Positions 1-7,944 of a stretch of DNA of 40,604 bases are shown here, in pieces. Under the pieces are notes generated by a model. That model made no database searches, was not told the origin of the DNA, and saw only the letters and a program-made list of their open reading frames with translations. Each line of letters begins with the position of its first letter. The stretch's first letter is position 1. Made by a program: the position numbers and the translations under genes. Origin of the DNA: Microscillaceae bacterium (lineage in GTDB: Bacteria > Bacteroidota > Bacteroidia > Cytophagales > Microscillaceae); assembly GCA_025455045.1 (NCBI GenBank), contig JALONJ010000006.1, forward strand, positions 1-40,604, in the 5' to 3' direction.

Positions 1-1
1 C

Positions 2-82
2 AACTGGAACTTATTTTGGGATATGAAAATCGTTTTCTTAACGGCTTACAACATCATCAAAGGCGAGAAAAACGCTTACTAA
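2..82 (+). CDS. C-terminal end of a bacterial sugar transferase (partial)
   Basis: Only the last 26 codons are in the window; the gene begins off the left edge. The peptide has the pattern NW-x-LFWDMKIVFLTAY and ends in KGEKNAY before TAA at 80-82. This resembles the C-terminus of polyprenyl-phosphate sugar-phosphate transferases (bacterial sugar transferase family), which usually end in a segment like NWSLWLDIKIL followed by a short basic-aromatic tail. Such enzymes start exopolysaccharide or O-antigen synthesis at the inner membrane. A hairpin terminator follows about 50 bp downstream, which supports a real gene end here. The alternative frame 1 peptide (ending at 114) resembles nothing I know. 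The call rests on a very short segment. Confidence 0.55.
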   Translation, partial: NWNLFWDMKIVFLTAYNIIKGEKNAY

Positions 83-135
83 GCCGAAACGGTGCTATTG
101 AAAAATCGCGATAGTTTAAATTGTTGATAAATATG

Positions 136-165
136 AACCCTCATTTGCGCAAGCAGATGAGGGTT
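136..165 (+). terminator. Intrinsic terminator after the sugar-transferase gene
   Basis: The arms AACCCTCAT and ATGAGGGTT pair, and the stem continues inward with TGC/GCA around a small loop. A T-rich tract (TGGTTTTT) follows. The hairpin lies about 50 bp after the stop codon at 82. Confidence 0.7.
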
Positions 166-372
166 TGGTTTTTGGGGGAAGATTTTTTTCTGTTGTGGGT
201 ATATAGATTAATGCCAACCAATTTTAGAAGCTGTCTTAAAATGGTATTAATGGTAATTTCAAAATTTGGTATTTTGAATTTCTATAGTAATCTAAATTAT
301 TTTTTATTAATTTGTAAAACCCTGATAATCTGATAGTTATAAAATAATCAGTTTACCCACATTTTTAATCCC

Positions 373-383
373 TTGATAATCAA
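373..383. repeat. Dyad repeat core TTGATAATCAA
   Basis: Exact core of the dispersed 27-bp dyad. A second imperfect copy (TGATAATCT) lies just upstream at 323-331. Confidence 0.7.
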
Positions 384-422
384 TGACTTAGATATGTCAA
401 AGCGGGAATTGCTGTCTCTGGT

Positions 423-534
423 CTCGCCTCTGGCTGATAATCAAGTAGTTATACATTTCCTAATGCCCAATTATTAATTCCTAATGCCCAATTATTAATT
501 CCTAATGCCCAATTATTAATTCCTAATTCCTAAG
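423..534. repeat. Composite repeat: CCTCTGG arm, dyad core and three 21-bp tandem units
   Basis: A CTCGCCTCTGG segment leads into the dyad core CTGATAATCAA (434-444). Three identical 21-bp units follow, starting at 459, 480 and 501, with a partial fourth at 522. Each unit divides into heptads CCTAATG, CCCAATT, ATTAATT. The same order of parts (CCTCTGG arm, dyad, AATTCCTAATT-type heptads) occurs inverted at 18572-18640, so this is a recurrent composite. Confidence 0.75.
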
Positions 535-669
535 ATAGTATCTTGCGCCAGTTTTTCTTTTTTATTTTTTATTCACAAGCTTGGAATAGTAGGGTTAAAA
601 AACCACTTTTGATTGAGCGCATAAGTAATGAGTTAGTTATAAAATGTGCTGGTGTGCTGATGTAATACA

Positions 670-680
670 TTGATTATCAA
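670..680. repeat. Dyad repeat core TTGATTATCAA
   Basis: Exact core copy immediately before the 32-bp direct duplication at 686-749. Confidence 0.7.
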
Positions 681-685
681 TTATT

Positions 686-749
686 TAATAATTAATATTG
701 TTTACTTTATTTTTAAATAATAATTAATATTGTTTACTTTATTTTTAAA
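686..749 (+). repeat. Perfect 32-bp direct duplication upstream of the DUF4139 gene
   Basis: Two consecutive 32-bp copies contain TAATTAATATTG followed by TTTACTTTATTTTTAAA. They end about 85 bp before the start codon at 835. The AT-rich unit could carry promoter elements, but I cannot identify a confident -33/-7 pair. Confidence 0.75.
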
Positions 750-834
750 TCATTCCTAAGGACAAAAAATGAGGGTCAAAAAAACTTTTTTTGACTTTTG
801 TAATATTTATCATCTCCTTGGGTAATCCTGATAA

Positions 835-2499
835 ATGAAAAAAAATAAGCAAAATACAAAAACTATGAAAAACCCCTTGTTCGTTATATTATTTCTACTA
901 AGCACTTATAGCCAAAGTTGGGCGCAGAGCGACAAACTTGTTCAATCGGATATTAAAGAAGTAACTGTCTTTTTGAACCGCGCCCAAGTCGTCAATGTCG
1001 CCAAAGTCGCGCTTGCCTCGGGCATTACCAACCTGATTTTTGAGGGTTTATCGACCAAAATTGACAAGCAAAGTATTCAAGTAAGTGCCAAAGGCAACTT
1101 GACCATTATGTCGGTACGTCATCAAATCAATTATCTGAAAAACCAAGCCAAAGCCCAAAAAATCAAAAATTTGGAAGATTCTTTAGATTTTTATACCGAA
1201 AAATGGAGCTATGCCGATGCCCAAAAAAAGGTTTTAAACAATGAGAATGAACTTATTTTGGCAAACAAATCCATTGGCGGCGATGGTGTAGGAGTATCAG
1301 CCCAAAAACTCAAAGAAGTATCGGACTTTTACCGAACTCGCCTTTTGGAAATTCAAAATACACTTTTGGGTTTAGAAAAAAGCATTAAAAATTATAACCA
1401 ACGTCTTACGCGCCTGCGCCAGCAAATCGAGGAAGCCAACCGAGATGCCAACAAACCCACCAGCGAAGTGGTAGTGAGTGTCAAAGCCGAAAATGCGTTG
1501 AGTACTGAGTTTGAATTGAATTATATAGTTGTCGATGCCGGTTGGCAACCCATTTATGATTTGCGTGCCAAAGATACCCAAAGCCCCGTGCAGTTGAGCT
1601 ACAAAGCCAATGTGTTCCAAAATACCGGCGTGGCTTGGGACAATGTCAAAATCACTTTGTCCACCGGCAACCCTACCCAAAGCGGTGTAAAACCTGAGTT
1701 GAGTACTTGGTATGTCAATTTTTATAACCCTTATGTGCAACGAGAAGTTGTCAAAAATCGTGGGCGATTCGACAATGCCAAAAAATCTGCCGACCGTGGC
1801 GCACCGGCTTCTATTAGTACAACCGATGCCGATGTGGAAGACGAAGAAGTAGCCCGAACCATAGCCGACCTTACTACGGTCAGCGAATCGGCTTTTGCTA
1901 CTACTTTTGAAATATCAATTCCTTATTCTATCCCTTCTGATGGTAAGCCTCAATTGGTGGACATCAAAAACTACGACCTCAAAACCAAATATGCCTACAG
2001 TGTAGTACCTAAAATGGACTATGATGTATTTTTGTTAGCCAAAATTACCGGTTGGGAAGACTTGGGGCTTCTTTCGGGCAAAACCAATATTTATTTTGAG
2101 GGTACATTTGTGGGTGAATCCTACTTAGATGCCCAAAATGTAAAAGATACTTTGGCGGTGTCGCTGGGGCGCGATAAGAAAATTGTGGTCAAACGCATCA
2201 AAATTCAAGATTTGAGTAGCAAAAAATCGATTGGCACCAATATCAAAGAAGAATTGGGCTTTGAAATCAATGTCCGCAACACCAAAAAAGAAGCTGTCAA
2301 TCTGACCATCGAGGAGCAATACCCAATCGCCAAAGACAGCCAAATAGAAGTAGAGTTGGTAGAAGCCCAAAATGCCGAAATCAACCCAATAAGCGGCAAA
2401 ATCACTTGGCGAATCACGCTCAACCCCGCCGAAACCAAAAAACTGACCCTGCGCTATAGCCTCAAATATCCCAAAAACAAAACCATTACCTTTGAATAA
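835..2499 (+). CDS. DUF4139 domain (MuiA-type) envelope protein
   Basis: This 554-residue protein has an N-terminal signal peptide whose hydrophobic core is PLFVILFLLSTYS, with likely cleavage after WAQ. The segment VKEVTVFLNRAQV-like (IKEVTVFLNRAQVVN, around residues 40-55) is typical of the N-terminal DUF4140 domain. The middle (about 95-200) is a predicted coiled coil. The C-terminal half matches DUF4139, with the characteristic ELNYIVVDAGWQPIYDLRA, followed by LSYKANVFQNTGVAWDNVKITLSTGNP. The family is called mucoidy inhibitor-like; its biochemical role is unknown, and a secreted or envelope location is inferred. The ATG at 835 gives a long polar start; the ATG at 865 would put the signal peptide right at the N-terminus and is a good alternative. 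It appears monocistronic with its own terminator. Confidence 0.9.
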   Translation: MKKNKQNTKTMKNPLFVILFLLSTYSQSWAQSDKLVQSDIKEVTVFLNRAQVVNVAKVALASGITNLIFEGLSTKIDKQSIQVSAKGNLTIMSVRHQINYLKNQAKAQKIKNLEDSLDFYTEKWSYADAQKKVLNNENELILANKSIGGDGVGVSAQKLKEVSDFYRTRLLEIQNTLLGLEKSIKNYNQRLTRLRQQIEEANRDANKPTSEVVVSVKAENALSTEFELNYIVVDAGWQPIYDLRAKDTQSPVQLSYKANVFQNTGVAWDNVKITLSTGNPTQSGVKPELSTWYVNFYNPYVQREVVKNRGRFDNAKKSADRGAPASISTTDADVEDEEVARTIADLTTVSESAFATTFEISIPYSIPSDGKPQLVDIKNYDLKTKYAYSVVPKMDYDVFLLAKITGWEDLGLLSGKTNIYFEGTFVGESYLDAQNVKDTLAVSLGRDKKIVVKRIKIQDLSSKKSIGTNIKEELGFEINVRNTKKEAVNLTIEEQYPIAKDSQIEVELVEAQNAEINPISGKITWRITLNPAETKKLTLRYSLKYPKNKTITFE

Positions 2500-2520
2500 G
2501 CAATCGGAATAAAAGCCAAA

Positions 2521-2553
2521 AGGAGTGACAATCCCACTCCTTTTTTTATAAAT
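2521..2553 (+). terminator. Intrinsic terminator of the DUF4139 gene
   Basis: The arms AGGAGTG and CACTCCT enclose a 7-nt loop and are followed by TTTTTTTAT. The hairpin starts about 20 bp after the stop codon. Confidence 0.85.
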
Positions 2554-2666
2554 GACTGATTATTAAGTAGTTATGAATTAATTGCTATGTATCAAGAACC
2601 AAATAATGCTTACAATATTTTTTGATAATCTATTGACGTGTCCGCCTCTGGTGGAATATCAATTAC

Positions 2667-3836
2667 TCACACCTCCGGCACGCGGGCAAGGGCTTGTTCC
2701 AAATCGGTAATCAATACCTCCGAATCTTCGAGACCAATGGCTATTCTGACCATTTGCCAGTTTAATCCGTTGAGGGGTTGATCTTCCGAAGTTACCAAAC
2801 TACACGCCGGAAATACCAAAGACTCATAGCCACCCCACGAAACAGCCAGCAAAAAACGTTGTAAGGAATCGCAAAAAGCTTCAATATCTGCGATACTTTT
2901 AGCCTTGAGTTGAATGGTAAACAAACCACTTGCGCCTTGCATCTGTTGGTGGGCGAGGTCAAGTTGCGGATTTTGGGGCAAAAAAGGGTAATAAATTTTC
3001 TCAATTTTGGGATGATTTTGCAAAAAATCAATAACCTGAGCCGTAGTAGCACTGATTTGTTTGAGGCGAATGGGCAAAGTTCGCAAGCCTCGCAACAAAA
3101 GCCAAGCATTAAAAGGGGCAAGCATCGCCCCCAAAGTCATATATTCACCATAAAAAATCTTTTGCAACATTGCTTTGCTACCACACAGCACACCTGCCAT
3201 CGTATCACTATGCCCCGAAATATACTTAGTAGCCGAATGAACTACCAAATCAACCCCCAAATCAATCGGTTTTTGGTACAAAGGCGTGGCAAAACTATTG
3301 TCAATCATTGTCCAAAGCTGGTGTTGCCGCGCCAGTGCCACTACTTGCGCAATATCTTGCATTTCATAAGTCCACGAATTGGGGCTTTCCATAAACAATA
3401 GTTTGGTATTTGGCTCAATCGCTTGCGCAAAATTTTGAGGATTTGTGCCATCGACCATAGTAGTTCGAATCCCAAATCGGGGCAAAAAAGTTGTAAAAAG
3501 TTTGTTAGTCCAACTATAAGGTTTGCTTACCGATACAATATGGTCGCCGGATTGTAAGTTTGCCATTACGCCTGCCGCTACCGCCGCACTACCACTCGCA
3601 AACAACAAACAATCTTCTGCCCCTTCCAAAGCCGCCAGTTTGCGGCGCAATATATCGCCAGTCGGGTTGTGTCCGCGTGTGTAAAAAGGTTCTTCGGATT
3701 CTTGGCGAATTTTCCGGCGCATTTCAGCTACCGTAGGCGAGCAAATCATTGCCGTCTGAAAAATTGGCGGTGCCAAAGCGTGAAAATACTGTTCACGTTC
3801 TTCGCCCAATTCATTGATAATATAACTTATATCCAC
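2667..3836 (-). CDS. Trans-sulfuration family PLP enzyme (Cys/Met metabolism)
   Basis: The 389-residue protein belongs to the cystathionine gamma-synthase/beta-lyase fold (PLP type I). Visible signatures are YTRGHNPT (residues 52-59), GSAAVAAGVMA in the phosphate-binding region, DNSFATP (179-185) with the pyridine-binding Asp179, and VVHSATKYISGHSD, where Lys204 should form the Schiff base with PLP. Length is normal for the family. It acts in the cytoplasm on sulfur amino acids, but motifs alone do not distinguish cystathionine synthase, lyase or methionine gamma-lyase. The first in-frame start is GTG at 3836; no in-frame ATG lies between it and the upstream stop. It stands alone and the next minus-strand gene is more than 350 bp upstream. 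Confidence 0.88.
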   Translation of the reverse strand: MDISYIINELGEEREQYFHALAPPIFQTAMICSPTVAEMRRKIRQESEEPFYTRGHNPTGDILRRKLAALEGAEDCLLFASGSAAVAAGVMANLQSGDHIVSVSKPYSWTNKLFTTFLPRFGIRTTMVDGTNPQNFAQAIEPNTKLLFMESPNSWTYEMQDIAQVVALARQHQLWTMIDNSFATPLYQKPIDLGVDLVVHSATKYISGHSDTMAGVLCGSKAMLQKIFYGEYMTLGAMLAPFNAWLLLRGLRTLPIRLKQISATTAQVIDFLQNHPKIEKIYYPFLPQNPQLDLAHQQMQGASGLFTIQLKAKSIADIEAFCDSLQRFLLAVSWGGYESLVFPACSLVTSEDQPLNGLNWQMVRIAIGLEDSEVLITDLEQALARVPEV

Positions 3837-3984
3837 TGCGCAGTATTTAATAAGAATTTGATAAGTAATGGGTTAAGGAATGATTACAAAATGAAATTGC
3901 CTATTTGTGATCATTTCGGTTTATGTGCCAAAGACCTCGGTCTTTGTCCTTGTATCTCTCTCCGCCTCACTGTTCTAAGATTAT

Positions 3985-4023
3985 GTAATACTGTGCTAGG
4001 CTTCCAGTCTAGCACAGTATTAC
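3985..4023. repeat. Perfect 15-bp inverted repeat (long hairpin)
   Basis: The arms GTAATACTGTGCTAG and CTAGCACAGTATTAC are exactly complementary around a 9-nt loop (GCTTCCAGT). There is no T-tract, and it sits between two minus-strand genes. It is followed by CCCTAGCACACTG, a partial echo of the arm. It resembles the CTAGN-type dispersed palindromes of bacteria; function is unknown. Confidence 0.85.
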
Positions 4024-4048
4024 CTGCCCTAGCACACTGAGGAATTAC

Positions 4049-4059
4049 TTGATTATCAG
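4049..4059. repeat. Dyad repeat core TTGATTATCAG
   Basis: Core copy downstream of the LytTR regulator gene, flanked by ATTAC on the left and ATATTTA on the right. Confidence 0.65.
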
Positions 4060-4198
4060 ATATTTAAGTGTTTTCTTACATTCAACCACCCATACCTATA
4101 CTCCGCTTCGCAGAGGAAAACGAGACGGTTTCGGAATCGTAGGCACAAGCATCGCTTCGCTAATGCTTGCGCCACTGGGGCGCAATCTCTCCATTTTT

Positions 4199-4912
4199 TT
4201 AAGATTTTTTACTCACCAAGCGATTAAAAATTTCTTCTTTCTGGGGGCGACCAACTGTAATCATTTTATTTCCCACTTTGATTTCATTGCCCATAATGGA
4301 CTCTATTTTATTCAAATTGACTATAAAAGATTTTTGTACGCGCATAAATTGCGAAATAGGTAATAGGCTTTCTTCAAAGGATTTGAGTGGCTGGAGTGTC
4401 ATTAGTTTTTGGTGAGCCGTATAAACCATCGAATAATTTTGCATTGCCTCGACATACAAAATCTCAGCAAGCATCACTTTTTCGTAGCGTTTGTCGCATT
4501 TGATAAATATAAAATCATTATTAATTGACTGACTATCAATAAATTGTGGCTTATTCTTCAATTGCCAATAGTCGTAGGCTTTGCTCACTGCCTTATGAAA
4601 TCGCTCAAAAGTAATGGGTTTGACCAGATAATCAATAATATCCAATTGATAGCCCTCGAGAGCAAAGTTGGGATAAGCTGTCTGAAATATCACCAAAGGT
4701 GGATTTTTGAGGCTTTTTAAAAAGTCGATGCCGGTCAAATAAGGCATTGAAATATCCAAAAACATTAAATCAACTGATTCGGTTTGGATACTATTTTGAG
4801 CCGAAAGTGCATTTTCGAACGCGCCTACATTTTCTAAAAAATCAATTTTAGCTACATATTTTTCTATGCCCTCACGCGCGAGTGGCTCGTCGTCGATGAT
4901 GATACATTTCAT
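4199..4912 (-). CDS. LytTR-family response regulator
   Basis: The 237-residue protein has an N-terminal receiver domain (about 1-118) with the acidic pair Asp7/Asp8 in IIIDDEPLARE, the phosphoacceptor Asp53 in FLDISMP and Lys98 in YLVKPI. A LytTR DNA-binding domain follows (about 130-235), with FIFIKCDKRYEKV, ILYVEAMQNYSMVY and FMRVQKSFIVNLNKI. Such regulators bind promoter direct repeats after phosphorylation by LytS-type kinases. The kinase at 5411-6505 lies upstream on the same strand with only the small protease gene between, so they probably form one operon. The start ATG overlaps the left edge of a dispersed dyad repeat (4911-4937), so that dyad occupies its leader. Confidence 0.93.
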   Translation of the reverse strand: MKCIIIDDEPLAREGIEKYVAKIDFLENVGAFENALSAQNSIQTESVDLMFLDISMPYLTGIDFLKSLKNPPLVIFQTAYPNFALEGYQLDIIDYLVKPITFERFHKAVSKAYDYWQLKNKPQFIDSQSINNDFIFIKCDKRYEKVMLAEILYVEAMQNYSMVYTAHQKLMTLQPLKSFEESLLPISQFMRVQKSFIVNLNKIESIMGNEIKVGNKMITVGRPQKEEIFNRLVSKKS

Positions 4913-4937
4913 AATGAATTGATAATCAAGGTATTAT
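4911..4937. repeat. Full 27-bp dyad repeat over the regulator start site
   Basis: ATAATGAA, then TTGATAATCAA, then GGTATTAT. It overlaps the first two bases of the regulator's start codon and fills most of the 43-bp gap to the protease gene. Confidence 0.75.
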
Positions 4938-4955
4938 GAGTTTTTTGATTTTATT

Positions 4956-5375
4956 CTATTTCAATAATTTTTTGGCAAAATTGGGGCTTTCGGGATTGAC
5001 TTCAATGGTTTGATTGAGTGGATTTAATACAACATCCAAACCTTCTAAAGGAATTACGCCCAACAATCCTTCACTATTGCCGGGCAAAACCATTGCATCC
5101 ACCGAAGTTCGGCGGTTTTTAAAACGAACCTCCACAGGTCCTACTATCTCGAATCTTAACGGAGAGCCATCGGCTGATTCGGTTACTTTTTCTTCAATTA
5201 CACGCAAATCCAATTGGGCTTTTACATTTTCATTGATTGCCAACATAAATGCCCCTGTATCGACTAGCGCGGCAACAGCCATCTTTTTAATTTGGTCTTT
5301 GGTAATAAAACTTTTTCTTGATAAGGCAATATCATCACTGTTTAATAACTCGATTTCAGTTCTAATTAAACCCAT
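4956..5375 (-). CDS. Retropepsin-like aspartic protease (clan AA)
   Basis: A 139-residue cytoplasmic protein without a signal peptide. It contains AALVDTGAFMLAI, with the catalytic triplet Asp39-Thr-Gly, and GLLGVIPLEGLDVVLNP near the C-terminus, the second hydrophobic-Gly element of single-domain aspartyl proteases. Known relatives act as dimers, each subunit giving one Asp. Bacterial copies are often annotated as clan AA aspartic protease, and substrates are mostly unknown. The gene lies between the histidine kinase (35 bp upstream) and its regulator (43 bp downstream) on the same strand, so co-transcription is likely. A role in processing a signalling component is speculation from position only. 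Confidence 0.82.
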   Translation of the reverse strand: MGLIRTEIELLNSDDIALSRKSFITKDQIKKMAVAALVDTGAFMLAINENVKAQLDLRVIEEKVTESADGSPLRFEIVGPVEVRFKNRRTSVDAMVLPGNSEGLLGVIPLEGLDVVLNPLNQTIEVNPESPNFAKKLLK

Positions 5376-5410
5376 ATTTTTAAATATTTTTTAGGCAATT
5401 TACGCAATTT

Positions 5411-6505
5411 TTAATTCCCAAGAAATGTCTGAGCAATCGGTATTTTTTGAGATTTGGAGGTTTGTAAAACTAAATCCACTCGATAAATCGAGGCTTCATT
5501 CCTAATTTTCAAATCATATTGATTCGGATAAGACAAAGCCAAGCGTTTTTGAAGATTGACTAAGCCGACTCCACCCAAGTTATTGTCAATCAATCGGTTA
5601 TGATTTTCTTTGCTGTTTTCAACATTAAAATACAGACATTCATTTTCTATTTTTAATTCAATTTTTATCCAATTTTTTTTATCATAAAAATTAGAAATAT
5701 GTTTGAAGGCATTTTCAACAAAGGTCAATAATAACAAAGGCATTATTTCTATATCTAATTGATAATCAGGTAGTTGCAATTCTATCTCAATGTTTTTGCC
5801 TTTCCTGATTTTTTCCATTTCGGCATAGTTGCGGATGTAGGCAAGTTCGTGTGCGAGCGGGATTTTGTCGGTTCCGGTTTCATACAATTGATAGCGCAAC
5901 ATCTCCGAAAACTTAGCCAGCATTTCTTGGGCTTGTGCCGGATTTTTGTCAATCAAATGAAAAATACTATTGATGGTATTGAACAAAAAATGCGGGTTGA
6001 TTTGGGCTTTGAGGAATTTGAGTTCGGTTTCAAATTTTTCTTTTTCTAAAACTCGATTGCGTTTTTCGCTCTGAAAGCGGTCAAGAATTACCCGCCCGCT
6101 TGCCAGCAAAGTGGTCGAAAAAACCGTAATCAAATAACCCGCCGTAATTTGATAATCCCAGCGATTGAAATAATGAGCAATCATATCATTGGGAAATAAA
6201 CAAACTGCCGGCTGCAAACCTGCCAAAATCATTCGCGCTCCCGCTTCAAGCATTACAAAATAACTTAGCCCAAACCATAGATAATGATTTTGGTATAAAA
6301 GCCTTGGAATTAACAAAAAAACAGTGAGATAAGCCGAAATAATTTGCACAATGACCAAAATCAGGATAAAAATTCCGTGTTCACGACTAAATTCAAATTG
6401 ATTTTGTGGGCTTAAATCTTGGGCAAAAATAATCGCCCAAAATAAGCCGTAAGCCAGCCAAAATAAGATGTGGTAGAAAATAGTATACACAAGGCTGATT
6501 TTCAT
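5411..6505 (-). CDS. LytS-type sensor histidine kinase
   Basis: With the ATG at 6505 this is a 364-residue membrane protein. An alternative TTG at 6565 would add 20 poorly fitting residues. About four transmembrane helices span residues 5-165 and a short coiled linker follows. The His_kinase domain shows LKAQINPHFLFNTINSI with the phosphorylated His in NPHFLFN. The C-terminal ATPase has LLLLTFVENAFKH (N box) and GGVGLVNLQKRL (G box). These features are standard for the Bacteroidota LytS/YehU group that partners LytTR regulators. It appears to be the first gene of the kinase-protease-regulator set. A dyad core (TTGATAATCAG, 5759-5769) lies inside this coding sequence. Confidence 0.92.
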   Translation of the reverse strand: MKISLVYTIFYHILFWLAYGLFWAIIFAQDLSPQNQFEFSREHGIFILILVIVQIISAYLTVFLLIPRLLYQNHYLWFGLSYFVMLEAGARMILAGLQPAVCLFPNDMIAHYFNRWDYQITAGYLITVFSTTLLASGRVILDRFQSEKRNRVLEKEKFETELKFLKAQINPHFLFNTINSIFHLIDKNPAQAQEMLAKFSEMLRYQLYETGTDKIPLAHELAYIRNYAEMEKIRKGKNIEIELQLPDYQLDIEIMPLLLLTFVENAFKHISNFYDKKNWIKIELKIENECLYFNVENSKENHNRLIDNNLGGVGLVNLQKRLALSYPNQYDLKIRNEASIYRVDLVLQTSKSQKIPIAQTFLGN

Positions 6506-6774
6506 TTTCTGAGTTTTTAAATCAAATATTGCCACAAAAATTCTGAAATTTCCAAGAAAATTCAATTTTTATTTACCAAATCCTTATTTTAAATGAGCAA
6601 ACCGCCCAAATCAAGGATTATCTCCCAAAAACAATCCCTCAATCCAAAATCAGTAATCTTTAATTTGTAATCAGCAATTATCACCCTTTCATCAATGCTT
6701 TAGGAAACCTCATCAATCTAATTTCAGCAAATCATTCATTTCCTTGAATTTTGAGGCATAAATTCAAAATCAAG

Positions 6775-7812
6775 ATGAAAAAATATTGGCAATCAATTAT
6801 TTGGATAGGCATTTTAGGCTTGGTCATTTTTGGCATCACGAGTACCTTATTGGGCAATCGCGCCAAGCAAGCCGAGCTTATCCAACAAAGCAAAGTAGTA
6901 AACAAAGTGAGTTTTGAAACCCTCAAAATCTCAAAAAAAACCATTCGTCAGCACTTGACTACTACCGGGATTTTGACTGCAAATCAAACCCTTGAGTTAC
7001 TTTCAGAAACGGACGGGCGCATTACCAAAATTTATTTTGACCTCCACGACCGCGTAAATGCTGGACAAATCTTAGCCGAAGTCGAGTCGGATATTAAACA
7101 AACTCAAGTAAAACTCGCCGAACTCAATTATCAAAAAGCCCAACGCGATTTTGCGCGTTATGAAGCATTGCACAAAAATCAAAATCTTTCGGAATATGAT
7201 TTGGAAAATGCACGTTTGCAAATGCAAAATGCTGAAAATCAATTGATTATCACAAAAAAACAATTGCAATATACTTTTATCAAAAGCCCGATTGCGGGCA
7301 ATATCACGCAAAAAAATATCGGCTTAGGCAATGTATTGCAATTAGGTACACCTTTGGCAAAACTGACCGACATCAGCCAACTTCGCTTGCAAGTCTTACT
7401 TGCGCCCCAAGACCTCGCCCAGGTGAGGGTGGGTACGCAGGTAGCCATCCAAGTGCCAACTCGCCAAGGTGAAAATTTGCAAGGATTTATCAAATCAATT
7501 GGCGTGCAAAGTACCGAAGCCGGAAGCTTTCCGATAGAAATTATTTTACAAAATAATCTCCAAAACCCACTGCTTGCCGGAATGAACGCTCAAGTAATTT
7601 TTGCTGAAAATGAATCACGCTCGGCGACGATGATTCCGCGCTCGGCTTTGGTGAGTGAAAAAGATAAATGGACAGTTTTTGTCTTAGAAAATGGCAAACC
7701 TATACGCAAAGTCGTGGATTTGGGCGAAGAATCGGGCGAAGAAATTGAAATTATCGCGGGCTTGCGAGAAGGCGAAACCTTAATTGTGAAGGGACAGCAG
7801 AATATAAAATAA
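6775..7812 (+). CDS. RND efflux periplasmic adaptor (membrane fusion protein)
   Basis: A 345-residue protein anchored by one N-terminal helix (IIWIGILGLVIFGITSTLL). The lipoyl half-motifs flank a coiled-coil hairpin: GRITKIYFDLHDRVNAGQIL before and YTFIKSPIAGNITQKNIGLG after, with the helical hairpin (KLAELNYQKAQRDFARYEAL region) between. The beta-barrel and membrane-proximal domains follow, ending in GETLIVKGQQNIK. Such adaptors bridge the inner-membrane RND pump and the outer-membrane channel. The ATG at 6775 is preferred over an upstream TTG at 6751, because it starts directly before the lysine-rich n-region. The pump-channel fusion begins 132 bp downstream on the same strand, so the two should work as a complex. 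Confidence 0.93.
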   Translation: MKKYWQSIIWIGILGLVIFGITSTLLGNRAKQAELIQQSKVVNKVSFETLKISKKTIRQHLTTTGILTANQTLELLSETDGRITKIYFDLHDRVNAGQILAEVESDIKQTQVKLAELNYQKAQRDFARYEALHKNQNLSEYDLENARLQMQNAENQLIITKKQLQYTFIKSPIAGNITQKNIGLGNVLQLGTPLAKLTDISQLRLQVLLAPQDLAQVRVGTQVAIQVPTRQGENLQGFIKSIGVQSTEAGSFPIEIILQNNLQNPLLAGMNAQVIFAENESRSATMIPRSALVSEKDKWTVFVLENGKPIRKVVDLGEESGEEIEIIAGLREGETLIVKGQQNIK

Positions 7813-7825
7813 ACGCCCCACCCAA

Positions 7826-7926
7826 CCCTCCCCGGAAGGGAGGGCTTAAAATCAATTGATTGTAAAATTAATAATTAGATAAAAATCTTGCCCATCAAAA
7901 AATTCCCCCTCCGGGGGCTAGGGGGC
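7826..7926. repeat. Two GC-rich palindromes in the adaptor-pump gap
   Basis: CCCTCCC/GGGAGGG (7826-7844) and CCCCCTCCGGGGG followed by CTAGGGGGC (7905-7926) belong to the same family as the repeats at 11141, 12538, 12998, 23494 and 40235. They lie inside the probable operon and could stabilise or attenuate the transcript. The second ends 19 bp before the pump start codon. Confidence 0.7.
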
Positions 7927-7944
7927 TTTAAATCATCAAATAAT

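Noticed and set aside
121..333. A 70-codon frame on the plus strand starting inside the terminator
   Set aside because: It begins with TTG, spans a terminator hairpin and has no recognisable pattern; treated as non-coding.
373..383. FNR, Fur or DnaA sites as an explanation of the dyad
   Set aside because: FNR half-sites need a 4-bp spacer, Fur boxes use GATAAT repeats, and DnaA boxes read TTATNCACA. None fits TTGATWATCAA with ATAA/TTAT arms, and the copy number is too high for a specific regulator of these genes.
6506..6565. Longer N-terminus for the LytS-type kinase
   Set aside because: It would start from TTG, and the ATG at 6505 begins directly before the first membrane helix.
7888..7944. 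Upstream TTG extension of the RND pump
   Set aside because: The extension is encoded by a GC-rich palindrome. The ATG at 7945 gives the standard RND N-terminus with the amphipathic start before helix 1.
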